A stretch of 64,000 nucleotides of DNA from Maricaulis sp034659015 (GCA_034659015.1 JAYEGL010000017.1:1-64000); one strand, 5' to 3'. Shown: positions 28,416-38,836, counted from the first letter of the stretch. Notes: a model not told the origin generated them from the letters alone. Translations and numbers: made by a program.

Positions 28416-29435
28416 ATGAATTTCCTGTCCGATACCACTGCCCCCGCCCATCCGGCCCTGATCGAGGCCATCGCCGCCGCCAATAGCGGGTTCGAGGCGT
28501 CCTACGGTGCCGACACCCTGTCCGCGCGCGTCGAGTCCCGGCTGAAAGACATCTTCGAGACGGAGCTGAAAGTCCTTTTCGCCGTGTCCGGAACGGCCTC
28601 GAATTCGCTCGCCCTCTCGGTCCTGTGCCCGAACCATGGCGCCATCCTGTGCCATGACGAGGCGCACATTCACCGCGACGAGCGCGGGGCGCCGGAATTC
28701 TTTACCGGCGGCGGCAAGCTGATCCCGCTGCACGGCGATCACGCCCGCATATCGCTGGAATCCCTGGACCGGGCCCTGGGCGAGATACCCGAAGGCTTCG
28801 TCCATTCCAGCCCGGTGCGCGTGCTCTCCCTGTCCAATCTGACCGAAAGCGGCAGCGCCTATACGCCGGCCGAGGTGGCCGAGCGCGCAGACCGGGTCCA
28901 TCAGCGTCCGGCCTTCGTGCACATGGATGGCGCGCGTTTCGCCAATGCGCTGGTCTCGCTGGACTGTTCCCCGGCCGCGCTGACCTGGAAGGCGGGCGTG
29001 GACGCGCTTTGCTTCGGGGCGACCAAGAACGGCGCGCTGGGCGCGGAGGCCGTGATCCTTTTCCCGTCCGTGATGGACCGGTTCGAGGAACTCCAGGCCC
29101 GCCAGAAACGCGCCGGTCACATGGCGCCGAAAATGCGGTTTCTCGCCGCCCAGTTCGATGCCTGGCTCGCGAACGACCTCTGGCTCGATCTTGCCCGTTC
29201 GGCCAATGCACAGGCGGCCCGGCTCGCCAAGGGGCTGGGATCCATGGACGGTGTCGACATTCTCCATCCCGTTGCCGGCAACGAGGTTTTTGCGCGCATG
29301 CCCGAAACCCTGGCCGCTCGTCTGCGCACGGCCGGCGCGGGCTTCTATGCCTGGCCCGACGGATCGGCCCGCTTCGTGACGAGCTGGTGCACACAGGACA
29401 GCGAGATCGACACCCTGCTGTCGGCCACCCGTTAG
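28416..29435 (+). CDS. Low-specificity L-threonine aldolase (beta-eliminating lyase family)
   Basis: A 339-residue PLP enzyme that splits threonine/allo-threonine into glycine and acetaldehyde. The opening MNFLSDTTAPAHPALIEAI, the HRDERGAPEFF segment near the active site, HMDGARFANAL (the conserved Asp-Gly-Ala-Arg), and the PLP lysine in CFGATKNGALGAEA match the bacterial threonine aldolase/beta-hydroxyaspartate aldolase family. ATG 28416 is the family start. Single gene, 60 bp before a small orphan gene. Confidence 0.92.
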   Translation: MNFLSDTTAPAHPALIEAIAAANSGFEASYGADTLSARVESRLKDIFETELKVLFAVSGTASNSLALSVLCPNHGAILCHDEAHIHRDERGAPEFFTGGGKLIPLHGDHARISLESLDRALGEIPEGFVHSSPVRVLSLSNLTESGSAYTPAEVAERADRVHQRPAFVHMDGARFANALVSLDCSPAALTWKAGVDALCFGATKNGALGAEAVILFPSVMDRFEELQARQKRAGHMAPKMRFLAAQFDAWLANDLWLDLARSANAQAARLAKGLGSMDGVDILHPVAGNEVFARMPETLAARLRTAGAGFYAWPDGSARFVTSWCTQDSEIDTLLSATR

Positions 29436-29440
29436 ACAGC

Positions 29441-29481
29441 TTGCACGCGCAGAACAAAAGGTGTACATCCTGTGCGTGCAA
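29441..29481. promoter_or_regulatory. Inverted repeat containing a LexA-like site upstream of an orphan gene
   Basis: TTGCACGC (29441-29448) and GCGTGCAA (29474-29481) are exact inverted repeats. Between them lies GAAC-AAAAGGT-GTAC (29452-29466), one base away from the alphaproteobacterial SOS box GAAC-N7-GAAC. It ends 15 bp before the next start codon, so a repressor bound here could block transcription. LexA control is an inference. Confidence 0.4.
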
Positions 29482-29495
29482 CACGGGAGGGTGCC

Positions 29496-29828
29496 ATGTC
29501 GGCGACTATCGGTATTGTCTTCGATCTCGATGATGTCGGATTCGACCCCTATGGGCGCGTCATGATCTCCGACCGCGCAGCCGGCGGGCGGATGGCCGGC
29601 GTCCTTCAGCAGGCCGATGCGATGGCCTGCCATTCCGGATGCGGTGCGCCGCTGAGCTGCGACACGGCCCTGATCGCGCGCGAGGAAGTCGTGCGGATCG
29701 GACCGGACTATCTGGTCAACAACCCCGATTTCGGCACGATCATCCGCAAGCGCAAGGCAGTCGGCGCGCAGGAGATCGTCATCGTGTTTTCGGTCTACAG
29801 GAAGGTGGATCTGGACGCGGCGGCGTGA
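29496..29828 (+). CDS. Hypothetical protein, 110 residues
   Basis: Not recognised. It has no signal peptide or membrane segment. Three cysteines cluster in MACHSGCGAPLSCDTALIAR (about residues 50-69), followed by a segment rich in Val/Ile strands (IRKRKAVGAQEIVIVFSVYR). ATG 29496 follows GAGGGTG, a reasonable ribosome site. It sits alone behind a LexA-like box, so a stress-related role is possible but unproven. It ends 21 bp before a convergent response regulator gene. Confidence 0.6.
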   Translation: MSATIGIVFDLDDVGFDPYGRVMISDRAAGGRMAGVLQQADAMACHSGCGAPLSCDTALIAREEVVRIGPDYLVNNPDFGTIIRKRKAVGAQEIVIVFSVYRKVDLDAAA

Positions 29829-29849
29829 CGCGAACGCCGGGAGGCTCGC

Positions 29850-30359
29850 CTAGCTCGCTTCGGAGCGCTCTTCGTCGGTCGAGCGGCGCCAGGGACCGTT
29901 ATAGCGCGGATCCTGCCGGCGGCGGCGATCCGGCCCGAAATAGGTCGAGGCCTTGATGAAGCGGCGCGGCCGCTCGATCAGCGCGGTGATGCGGTGGAAC
30001 AGGTCCACCGGACGCACCGGCTTGGCCAGGTATTCGTTGACCCCGGCATTGATCGCCTCGAGCACCTTGGAGCGGTCGGTGTGACCGGTCACCATGATGA
30101 TGGGCAGATACTTGTTGGCACTGTCCGAAGCGGTGCGCACCAGCCGGGTAAACTCCAGCCCGTTGAGATCGCCCAGCATGTAGTCCACCAGAGCGAAGTC
30201 CGGATTGACGTCGCGCATGGTCTCGAAGGCGTCGGCCGCATCGCGGACTTCCACGATCGTCCGCACGCCGAACCCCTGCAGGATGGTCCGCAGGATGGTC
30301 GACATGTGCGCATTGTCCTCGACGATCAGGACGCGGATGCGATCGAAACTGCCCGACAT
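29850..30359 (-). CDS. Single-domain response regulator (CheY-like) with basic C-terminal tail
   Basis: A 169-residue REC protein. It has the acidic pair in VLIVEDN, the phospho-acceptor Asp in FALVDYMLGDLNGLE, Thr in IIMVTGHTD and Lys in YLAKPVRP. The tail (about 137-169) carries the FGPDRRRRQDPRYNGPWRR motif known from many alphaproteobacterial response regulators and PilZ-linked proteins. There is no output domain, so it acts by protein contact or as a phosphate sink. One of three such genes within 2.8 kb. Confidence 0.92.
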   Translation of the reverse strand: MSGSFDRIRVLIVEDNAHMSTILRTILQGFGVRTIVEVRDAADAFETMRDVNPDFALVDYMLGDLNGLEFTRLVRTASDSANKYLPIIMVTGHTDRSKVLEAINAGVNEYLAKPVRPVDLFHRITALIERPRRFIKASTYFGPDRRRRQDPRYNGPWRRSTDEERSEAS

Positions 30360-30564
30360 GAGATCTCTTGGAAGCCGTGGTGAATCAGATGAGCGAGAGA
30401 GAGTGTGCCCCCTCGTTCTTAACCAAGTCTTGATCCCGCCTGCCAGCGCCCCTGCCTGTGCCCAAGTGCCGCAGCGGGCGATAGCGTCTCACGGCCGGGA
30501 TTGTTCCGTGGTAGTGTGCCCATTCGCGTAAAGACCGTCAAAGCCGAAGGGAAGGGACGCCGTC

Positions 30565-30957
30565 ATGAACATCGCGGAAGAGATGGTCCGGAAACTGGTT
30601 CTCCAGGCGCGGGCCTATGACAGCAAGGAAACGATCGAGGATTACGAGCGCGACCCCGACAGCGGCGAGACCGATTCGGTCGAGACGCTGCAGACCGGGG
30701 ATAACGATCCGATCCGCGCCGAGCTGGAGGACTGGATCGAGTCACTGGACGAAGAGGCCCAGGCCGAACTGGTGGCGCTCTACTGGATCGGGCGCGGCGA
30801 TTTCGACGGCAATGACTTCCCCGATGCCGTGCGCGAGGCCCGGGCCCGCCGTTCCGGTTCCACCGCCCAATACCTGCTCGGCGCGCCCATGCTCGGCGAT
30901 CAGCTGGAACTGGGCCTGGATGCCGTGATCGAGGCCGACGTCTACGACGACGCCTGA
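30565..30957 (+). CDS. DUF3775 protein
   Basis: A 130-residue acidic protein matching DUF3775: LEDWIESLDEEAQAELVALYWIGRGDF is the recognisable core, followed by a short Arg-rich segment and an acidic end. Alphaproteobacterial, function unknown. GAAGGGAAGGG lies upstream of the ATG. It precedes the lipocalin gene by 69 bp. Confidence 0.85.
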   Translation: MNIAEEMVRKLVLQARAYDSKETIEDYERDPDSGETDSVETLQTGDNDPIRAELEDWIESLDEEAQAELVALYWIGRGDFDGNDFPDAVREARARRSGSTAQYLLGAPMLGDQLELGLDAVIEADVYDDA

Positions 30958-31026
30958 CCGGCAGACCTGGACACGGCGCTGCAGCCGCCTACTTCGGGGA
31001 GTACGCCCCGCCGACCGGAGACCGTC

Positions 31027-31629
31027 ATGCGCCGCTTCCCGCTGCTCCCGCTCATCCTGTTGCCCGTCATCGCGCTGGCCGCGTGCTCGCCGCCCCGCGA
31101 CCGCCTGGCCGGGGACAGCCCGCCGCAGACCGTCGAAACGGTCGATCTGGAGCGTTATGCCGGGCTCTGGTTCGAGATCGCCCGCGCCGACCATGCCTTC
31201 GAACGCGACTGTCATGGCGTCACCGCCTTCTACACGCCGCAACCGGACGGCACGGTGGCCGTGATCAATCGATGCTGGACGAACGGGCTCGACGGCGCGC
31301 TGGATATCGCCGAGGGCCGCGCCCGCTATCCCGACCCGGCCGACACCGCGAAGCTGGAAGTCAGCTTTTTCGGCCCGTTTTACGGCGATTACTGGGTGAT
31401 CGACCTGGCCGAGGACTACAGCTGGGCGGTCGTGTCGGGCCCCGAGGGCCGCTATCTGTGGATCCTCGCCCGCGATCCGCAGCCCGGCGCGGCCTTCATC
31501 GAAGCCCGACTGACGGATCTCCGTGAACGCGGTTTCGATACCGAGGGTCTGATCTTTCCGGAGCAATGGGCCAGCATCGGCGCCATGCCGCGCACAGGCC
31601 TGCCCGCTCAGCCTTCCAGCACCCAGTAG
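31027..31629 (+). CDS. Lipocalin (Blc-like) lipoprotein
   Basis: A 200-residue outer-membrane-type lipoprotein. The signal peptide ends in the lipobox LAAC (Cys about residue 20). The lipocalin motif is YAGLWFEIARADHAFER, where classical Blc has GTWYEIAR, and later strands read YWVIDLAEDYSWAVVSGPEGRYLWILAR. Blc proteins bind lysophospholipids or fatty acids in envelope maintenance. Its 3' end overlaps the convergent response regulator gene by 22 bp. Confidence 0.92.
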   Translation: MRRFPLLPLILLPVIALAACSPPRDRLAGDSPPQTVETVDLERYAGLWFEIARADHAFERDCHGVTAFYTPQPDGTVAVINRCWTNGLDGALDIAEGRARYPDPADTAKLEVSFFGPFYGDYWVIDLAEDYSWAVVSGPEGRYLWILARDPQPGAAFIEARLTDLRERGFDTEGLIFPEQWASIGAMPRTGLPAQPSSTQ

Positions 31630-32069
31630 GTGTCCGCGTCCGGCCGGTCCGGAGCATCCGGGTCGTCGCCCGGACGTTCGCGCTGATTGTGGGCCAGCAC
31701 GTCGAGAATGCGGTCGCCCAGCCGCTCCGGCTTGACCGGCTTGACCAGGTAGGAATTGGCCCCGGCCTGCACGGCGGCCTGCATCACCACGGTTTCGGTA
31801 TGACCGGTCAGCACGATGACGGCGACATCGTGATTGCGTGCGCCGGCATCCTTGCGCAGCCGTTTGACCAGGGTGAGCCCGTTTTCCCGCTCCAGCTCGT
31901 AATCGAGCAGCACGGCGTCGAAGCCGAGCGTGTCGAGATAGGTGAAGGCGCTCTCCAGATCGCCCACCGCATAGACGTCGTCGCAGCCCTGCCGTTCGAG
32001 CAGACGCACGATCAGGGTGCGGATCGAGGGAATGTCCTCGACAACCAGGATTCTCAGTCCGTCCAGCAT
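31608..32069 (-). CDS. Single-domain response regulator (CheY-like)
   Basis: A 153-residue REC domain: VEDIPSIRTL, phospho-acceptor Asp in AVLLDYELERENGL, Thr in VIVLTGHTE and Lys in YLVKPVKPE. A short Pro/Asp-rich tail has no output domain. It lies 57 bp downstream of another REC gene in the same direction, so the two are probably co-transcribed. No histidine kinase is adjacent. Confidence 0.92.
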   Translation of the reverse strand: MLDGLRILVVEDIPSIRTLIVRLLERQGCDDVYAVGDLESAFTYLDTLGFDAVLLDYELERENGLTLVKRLRKDAGARNHDVAVIVLTGHTETVVMQAAVQAGANSYLVKPVKPERLGDRILDVLAHNQRERPGDDPDAPDRPDADTYWVLEG

Positions 32070-32126
32070 GTCATCGCCGTACAGAAGGCCGGTCCGCCTG
32101 CGGACGGGCCAGTGGATCTCAGGGCG

Positions 32127-32558
32127 TCAGGCCTGCTTGCTGGCCAGTTCGTCCTCGCTTTCGACCTGCTGCGTGAGCTGGATAATGCGCTCGCCCAGCA
32201 TGCGCGCGGTGACCGGCTTGGGCAGGACCGCATCGGCGCCGGCCGCACGGGCCTGTTCGGCGATGTATTCCATGCCCGTCGGCGCCAGCATGATCAGCGG
32301 CAGTTCCGGCATCGGGCTGGTCGCGGCATCGCGGAAACCGGCGATCAGATCGACACCCGAGGCGCGGCCGAGATCATGGTCGATCAGCGCCAGGTCGGGC
32401 CGGCAGACCCGCGCCATGATGAAGGCTTCCTCGCGCGTCGAGGCTTCGTAGATGCGGGTCACGCCAAGGCCGCAGAGCAGGGTTCGCAGCACGGTGCGCA
32501 CCGAGGGGCTGTCATCCACCAGGAGAATGTTGACTGCACTGTCTGCCAGTTCGGACAT
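32127..32558 (-). CDS. Single-domain response regulator (CheY-like), altered switch residue
   Basis: A 143-residue REC domain with ILLVDDSPS, phospho-acceptor Asp in LALIDHDLGRASG and Lys in AVLPKPVT. The position of the conserved Thr/Ser after strand 4 appears as IMLAPTG, so the switch residue seems replaced or shifted. ATG 32558 follows AGGGAGG; the upstream in-frame start is less likely. Paired with the REC gene at 31608. Confidence 0.9.
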   Translation of the reverse strand: MSELADSAVNILLVDDSPSVRTVLRTLLCGLGVTRIYEASTREEAFIMARVCRPDLALIDHDLGRASGVDLIAGFRDAATSPMPELPLIMLAPTGMEYIAEQARAAGADAVLPKPVTARMLGERIIQLTQQVESEDELASKQA

Positions 32559-32723
32559 GGCGACCTCCCTTGTTGAGGCCCCATACTGCCCCATGCATGC
32601 TTAACGCCCGGTGACCGTCCGCTCATGGCGTATGAGCCCTCATGACACAATGCTGGCAGGGACCTCACCCTGCCTGCACCCCCGGCACTGGCCGCGCGCG
32701 CCCGGAATGCGCATATTTCGCCC

Positions 32724-34883
<2,160 letters not shown>

Positions 34884-34963
34884 CAGCGGTTTCACCCTCC
34901 CAAGCCCGTAGGGCGCAGGAGGGCGGGACGGCTTGTCCACCGAAGCCTTTGCGGAGGTGGGCG

Positions 34964-35005
34964 GCGGAGTTTAGGGATGAGATTATGGGGTTGAAGGGGG
35001 AGTAG
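34964..35005 (+). pseudogene. Diverged duplicate of the uvrB 3' end
   Basis: Reads AEFRDEIMGLKGE then a stop, against AKLRDEIMQLRGD then a stop at the end of uvrB 80-120 bp earlier. Eight of 13 residues match and most of the rest are conservative, with many synonymous codon differences, so this is not a fresh tandem duplication. It marks the border where the low-GC island begins and could be the tail of a displaced uvrB allele. The stretch between (34884-34963) contains a CCACC/GGTGG hairpin of an intergenic repeat type. Confidence 0.5.
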
Positions 35006-35009
35006 GAAA

Positions 35010-35501
35010 CTAGAGCTCGTAGACTTTCGCGAGCTCACTGCTAACTTTTTCGAACCTAGCATTAGCTACAGTATGAACGGACAGGATCGCCCCCCCGTAC
35101 AGCAGCGCAGCGGCTACAGTGCCCATTATCACCGCACCAGCTGGCACCTGCGCATCGGGCCAGAGCGCAGCCGACAGCAGGACAACAGCGAAGAAAGATC
35201 CCAACAATATCGCACACAAAGCAGCCGCAACGTTTGTAGGATGAACCTTGTCTATTGCAAATTCATACAAATCTATTGCGTTCTGATATGCAGCTTCCGG
35301 CTTTTCCAGCGCCTGATCAGCTATATGGACATCTGAGAGTTGTTCTGCCTTCAAGTGCTCGATGTAGATTCTTGCGCTAGCGAGTTTTTTGTCCATTGCC
35401 TGCACAGCGAAATTGAACGGCGATGCGATGAGGGAAACACCGAATCCAAATGCCGCTAGAAATTCTGCTAACGACGTTATATCTGTAAGTGCAACACTCA
35501 T
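35010..35501 (-). CDS. Hypothetical membrane protein, 163 residues
   Basis: Not recognised. A hydrophobic N-terminal segment (about 10-32) is followed by a charged helical stretch (about 36-86) and two adjacent membrane helices (about 92-113 and 120-142), then a short cytoplasmic tail. Two paired C-terminal helices after a helical region recall SLATT-type effectors, but the match is too weak to assign. Its start lies only 19 bp from the divergent peptidase gene start, so promoters must overlap coding sequence. AT-rich codon use. Confidence 0.6.
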   Translation of the reverse strand: MSVALTDITSLAEFLAAFGFGVSLIASPFNFAVQAMDKKLASARIYIEHLKAEQLSDVHIADQALEKPEAAYQNAIDLYEFAIDKVHPTNVAAALCAILLGSFFAVVLLSAALWPDAQVPAGAVIMGTVAAALLYGGAILSVHTVANARFEKVSSELAKVYEL

Positions 35502-35520
35502 GCGTAACCACTAAACGTAT

Positions 35521-36663
35521 ATGATCGAGAGCCTCAACCTAAATTCTCTCAACAGCTTGGTCGAAAGTGGCCCGGTATCCCGTTCCGCGTTGGCTGATGC
35601 TCTTCAGCTATCAACAGAAGAGCTTGATGCGGCGACACGCGGGCTGTTTTCGCTGAACGAGAGCCAGATCAATTTCATTGCTGAAGTGAATGGTGTGAAT
35701 CCATATGCACTTTTTGCCGATGAAAAGTTTTCTCCAGAACCGGCATTGGTGGACTTTCGTTCAGCCAAGCCTGGCCCCGCGAAACTGTCTGTGAAAGGTG
35801 CGAAAGCACTTCGTGACGTCAAGCGTTTCCTAAGAACCGCCCAATTGATTGGCGCCACTAAGCCCAACGTGAGGAAGCTTCCTTCGGACACAAAAGAAGC
35901 GGGAGAGCTTGTTCGCGCCGATCTGGGCTTAACAGACACGCTTCAGTTGACCCTGAAGGATCGAAGAAGCCTTTTTTTGCATCTACGAAATGCCATCGAG
36001 CGCCGGAATATATTTGTCTTTGGTGTTCAAGCAGAACGTTCAGACTTTCGCGGCCTCGCTGTGGTCGATCACAACGTTTGGGCGATTGCTTTCAATCAGG
36101 CCGACGAGAACCATGGCGCCCGATCATTTACGCTTGTTCATGAGTACGCGCACGTATGCAACGGCCATGCCGGTGTCTCAGATCCATTCCTGACCAACAA
36201 TGCCGAAGAGCGTTTTTGCAACGCGGTCGCCGCTTTCGCGTTGGCACCTGGGCGGCTGCTGAGGGCGATACGGCCAAAGAACCCCCATCCACAGTCGAAT
36301 ATTGTGTTGTTTGTCGGTTATTTTGCCAATCAACTTGGAACCAGCAAATACATGATGGCCATACAGCTCCGACACTGTAATATTATTAACAGGGAAGAGT
36401 TTAATAGATGGCGATCTCAATATTCATTTATCCACTCGTCATTCGAACCGAAGGATGGAGGGGGAGCTGGGTCTCCGCCGGAGCGCGATGAAGGAAAGCA
36501 CAAAGTAGCTAAATATGGCGCGTTGCTACCCGTTCTTCTCAAAAAGGCGCTCGAAAGAAAGGCGATGCATCCGAATGATATATCAAAATACATCGGAATA
36601 AAAAAGCAGCATCAAGACGCTACTTTCAGCGAGGCCGCGTCTCGCTTTGACTTGATGAACTAG
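35521..36663 (+). CDS. ImmA/IrrE-family metallopeptidase (COG2856)
   Basis: A 380-residue protein. The N-terminal 65 residues are helical and may be a degenerate HTH. The zinc peptidase domain centres on TLVHEYAHVCNGH (H207-E-x-x-H211) with the third ligand probably in NNAEERFCNAVAAFALAP (about E229/E230). The C-terminal region (YGALLPVLLKKALER, then ISKYIGIKK) matches the helical end of long COG2856 proteins. Relatives cleave repressors (ImmA) or DdrO (IrrE). It is 10 bp from a PIN-like gene, a known pairing for toxin-antitoxin-like modules. Low-GC codon use suggests transfer. Confidence 0.85.
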   Translation: MIESLNLNSLNSLVESGPVSRSALADALQLSTEELDAATRGLFSLNESQINFIAEVNGVNPYALFADEKFSPEPALVDFRSAKPGPAKLSVKGAKALRDVKRFLRTAQLIGATKPNVRKLPSDTKEAGELVRADLGLTDTLQLTLKDRRSLFLHLRNAIERRNIFVFGVQAERSDFRGLAVVDHNVWAIAFNQADENHGARSFTLVHEYAHVCNGHAGVSDPFLTNNAEERFCNAVAAFALAPGRLLRAIRPKNPHPQSNIVLFVGYFANQLGTSKYMMAIQLRHCNIINREEFNRWRSQYSFIHSSFEPKDGGGAGSPPERDEGKHKVAKYGALLPVLLKKALERKAMHPNDISKYIGIKKQHQDATFSEAASRFDLMN

Positions 36664-36673
36664 GCATGTGAAT

Positions 36674-37132
36674 ATGACTGACAGCATAGTCATATTTGAT
36701 TCAGATGCCCTTGTTTCAATTTTTGAAAGCAAGAACAATTTCCAGATCAGCGCAGTCATAGAGTTATTTCAAAAGGAAAAAGCATATTTTTTGTCTGGAG
36801 AGTCGCCGACAATTTTTGAAGATAAAAACTCGGAAATATACAAGCAGCTTTCACCATTTCGCAATTCACGTGGCATCGCATCACGTGCGTCCGTGCGGTC
36901 GCACGCTAGAGAGTTGGCCAAGAAACTGAATATTATGGACATACTCACAACTAGGCGCGAAGACATCGAAATTGTCTCTGCGTGCGTCACGCTTACACAG
37001 AAAACTGGTGCGGAGCACGTCCTAGTCACGGGCCAAGTATTTCATATGTCAAAGTCAAAAAAAGAAATTTCACAAACCGCAAAAGTATCATGCTTGACGG
37101 TCGGTGAATATTTTGAGGACTATGACGCATAG
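36674..37132 (+). CDS. PIN-like domain protein, probable partner of the ImmA/IrrE protein
   Basis: A 152-residue protein. IVIFDSDALVSIFES at the N-terminus gives the first PIN acidic residues, REDIEIVSACVTLTQK the middle acidic position, and EHVLVTGQ occupies the place where PIN nucleases have LVTxD, so the last acidic residue looks lost. GTG 36668 is an alternative start. Gene order (COG2856 then PIN-like, same strand, almost touching) is typical of a two-gene toxin-antitoxin or defence-like unit; nuclease activity is uncertain given the altered site. Confidence 0.6.
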   Translation: MTDSIVIFDSDALVSIFESKNNFQISAVIELFQKEKAYFLSGESPTIFEDKNSEIYKQLSPFRNSRGIASRASVRSHARELAKKLNIMDILTTRREDIEIVSACVTLTQKTGAEHVLVTGQVFHMSKSKKEISQTAKVSCLTVGEYFEDYDA

Positions 37133-37189
37133 GCTTTAGGAATGGGAACACACATTGTTTCCATAGGCAAAGACCTCGCATACAGGACC

Positions 37190-38461
37190 ACTGTCCCTTC
37201 CCCCACAAATCGCATTCTCCCGAAAGCGCAACGCGCAATCCGGGACCGACGATTGTAAAGAACGAGCGAGGCGGTCGCTCCGTAGGTCCCGGCTCGGCGC
37301 TGCGCGCCGTCCGGGAAAAGTGCGTTTGGACGGGGAACAGGGGGCACACGGCTCGCGCCCACACGCGCGGATGGCGCCAGGCCTCTCTTCCCTTTCCCAT
37401 AAAGACGCATTTCTCCCGGAAGCGCGGTAGCGCTATCCGGGACCGACGATGGCCGAGGACGAGCGCGGCGGTGGAACAGTCGATCCCGGCTCGGCGCTTC
37501 GCGCCGTCCGGGAAAAGTGCGTTTGGACGCGGAACAGGGGGCGCACGGTTTGCGTCCACACGCGCGGATGGCGCCTGGCCTCTCTTACCCTCGCCACAAA
37601 ACGCATTTTTCCCGGAAGCGCGACAGCGCTATCCGGGACCGACGATAGCCCGGGGACGAGCGCGGCGGTCGCTCCGTGGATCCCGGCTCGGCGCTTTGCG
37701 CCGTCCGGGAGAAATCGTTGGGTTTGGCCGGGAGGAATACGGCGCTGCGCGCCGTCCGGGAAAAGTGCGTTTGGACGCGGAATAGGCGGGCACACGGTTT
37801 GCACCCACAAGCGCGGATGGCGCCTGGCCTCTCTTCTCCTTCCCACAAAACGCATTTCTCCCGGAAGCGCGGCTGCGCTATCCGGGATCGACGATGGCCT
37901 GAAACGAGCAAGGCGGCCGCTCCGTGGATCCCGGCTCGGCGCCTTGCGCCGTCCGGGAGAAATCGTTGGGTTTGGCCGGGAGAAATACGGCGCTTCGCGC
38001 CGTCCGGGAAAGGTGCGTTTGGACGCGGAACAGGGAGGCACACGGCTTGCGCCCACACGCGCGGATGGCGCCTGGCCTCTCTTCCCTCTCCCACAAAGAC
38101 GCCTTTCTCCCGGAAGCGCGGTAGCGCTATCCGGGACCGACGATGGCCGAGGACGAGCAAGGCGGCCGCACGGTAGATCCCGGCTCGGCGCTTTGCGCCG
38201 TCCGGGAGAAATCGTTGGGTTTGGCCGGGAGGAATACGGCGCTTTGCGCCGTCCGGGAAAAGCGTGTTTGGACGAGGAATAGGGAGGCACACGGTTTGCG
38301 CCCACACGCGCGGATGGCGCCAGGCCTCTCCTCTCTTTCCCACAAAGACGCATTTCTCCCGGAAGCGCGGCAGCGCTATCCGGGATCGACGATGGCTAAG
38401 GGCGAGCGAGGCGGTCGCTCCGTGGGTCCCGGCTCGACGCTGCGCGCCGTCCGGGAGAAAG
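37190..38461. repeat. Tandem array of palindrome-bearing units, 196- and 249-bp periods
   Basis: The palindrome CCCGGAAGCGC...AGCGCTATCCGGG begins at 37219 (degenerate), 37415, 37611, 37860, 38109 and 38358, giving spacings of 196, 196, 249, 249 and 249 bp. Each unit also carries a second palindrome, CCCGGCTCGGCGC-TTT-GCGCCGTCCGGG (written here in parts), and a spacer with TGCGTTTGGACGCGGAA, GCGCGGATGGCGCC and CACAAAACGCATTT. The 249-bp units have 53 extra bp with a third palindrome half (TTGGGTTTGGCCGGGAGGAA). 249 is a multiple of three, so long open frames run through on both strands; these are not genes. Confidence 0.92.
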
Positions 38462-38475
38462 CGCCGCAATCCGCC

Positions 38476-38808
38476 TCACTCCAGCCCACCGGCACCCGCC
38501 ACCGGTTCATCGAAATCGCCGCGTATGTCGAACCAGAGGTCGGACCAGCCGGGATTGCCGCGTTCGATGAGGGCGAATTTCCAGGCGCGGCGCCAGCGTT
38601 TGAGGCGGGCTTCGCGGGCGGCGGCGCTTTCCCAGCCGTCATGCCATTCGAACCAGACCAGCTGGGTCACGCCATAGCGGCGGGTGAAGCCCCTCATGGC
38701 GCCCGTGCGATGCTGCCAGATGCGCCAGACGAGGTTTTTCGTGCGCCCGACATAGAGCACGCCGCGCGGCCGGCTGGCCATGATGTAGACGGCTTCGGGT
38801 GCGATCAT
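38476..38808 (-). CDS. GIY-YIG nuclease family protein
   Basis: A 110-residue single-domain GIY-YIG protein (UPF0213/YhbQ-like). The two signature strands are EAVYIMAS and GVLYVGRT, the catalytic Arg is in LVWRIWQHR, and a Glu is in WESAAAREARLKRWRR. The gene lies exactly between two palindromic repeat units, 15-30 bp from each. A TATAAT at 38813-38818 (minus strand) is so close to the ATG that the transcript could be leaderless. Cellular role unknown. Confidence 0.88.
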   Translation of the reverse strand: MIAPEAVYIMASRPRGVLYVGRTKNLVWRIWQHRTGAMRGFTRRYGVTQLVWFEWHDGWESAAAREARLKRWRRAWKFALIERGNPGWSDLWFDIRGDFDEPVAGAGGLE

Positions 38809-38836
38809 TTGGATTATATATCACAGGTTGTATTTT

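Larger units (their letters stand above)
35006..37180. other. Low-GC island of three genes
   Basis: This segment is clearly poorer in GC than the chromosome on both sides, with A/T-ending codons common. It holds a membrane protein, an ImmA/IrrE peptidase and a PIN-like protein. Left border: the duplicated uvrB tail. Right border: the start of the palindromic repeat array. No integrase, transposase or tRNA is present, so the entry mechanism is not evident; homologous recombination across uvrB is plausible. Confidence 0.65.

Noticed and set aside
32559..32723. SOS box upstream of uvrB
   Set aside because: No GTTC-N7-GTTC or GAAC-N7-GAAC arrangement is present in the 165 bp before the start codon.
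37433..38353. Long open frames on both strands through the tandem array (for example 306 residues minus, 277 residues plus)
   Set aside because: They exist because the 249-bp unit is divisible by three and has no stops in several frames. Products are Arg/Pro/Gly-rich repeats of noncoding palindromes, with no start signals.
37190..38461. Array considered as a CRISPR locus
   Set aside because: Units are 196-249 bp with near-identical spacers; CRISPR repeats are about 24-40 bp with unique spacers, and no cas genes are present.
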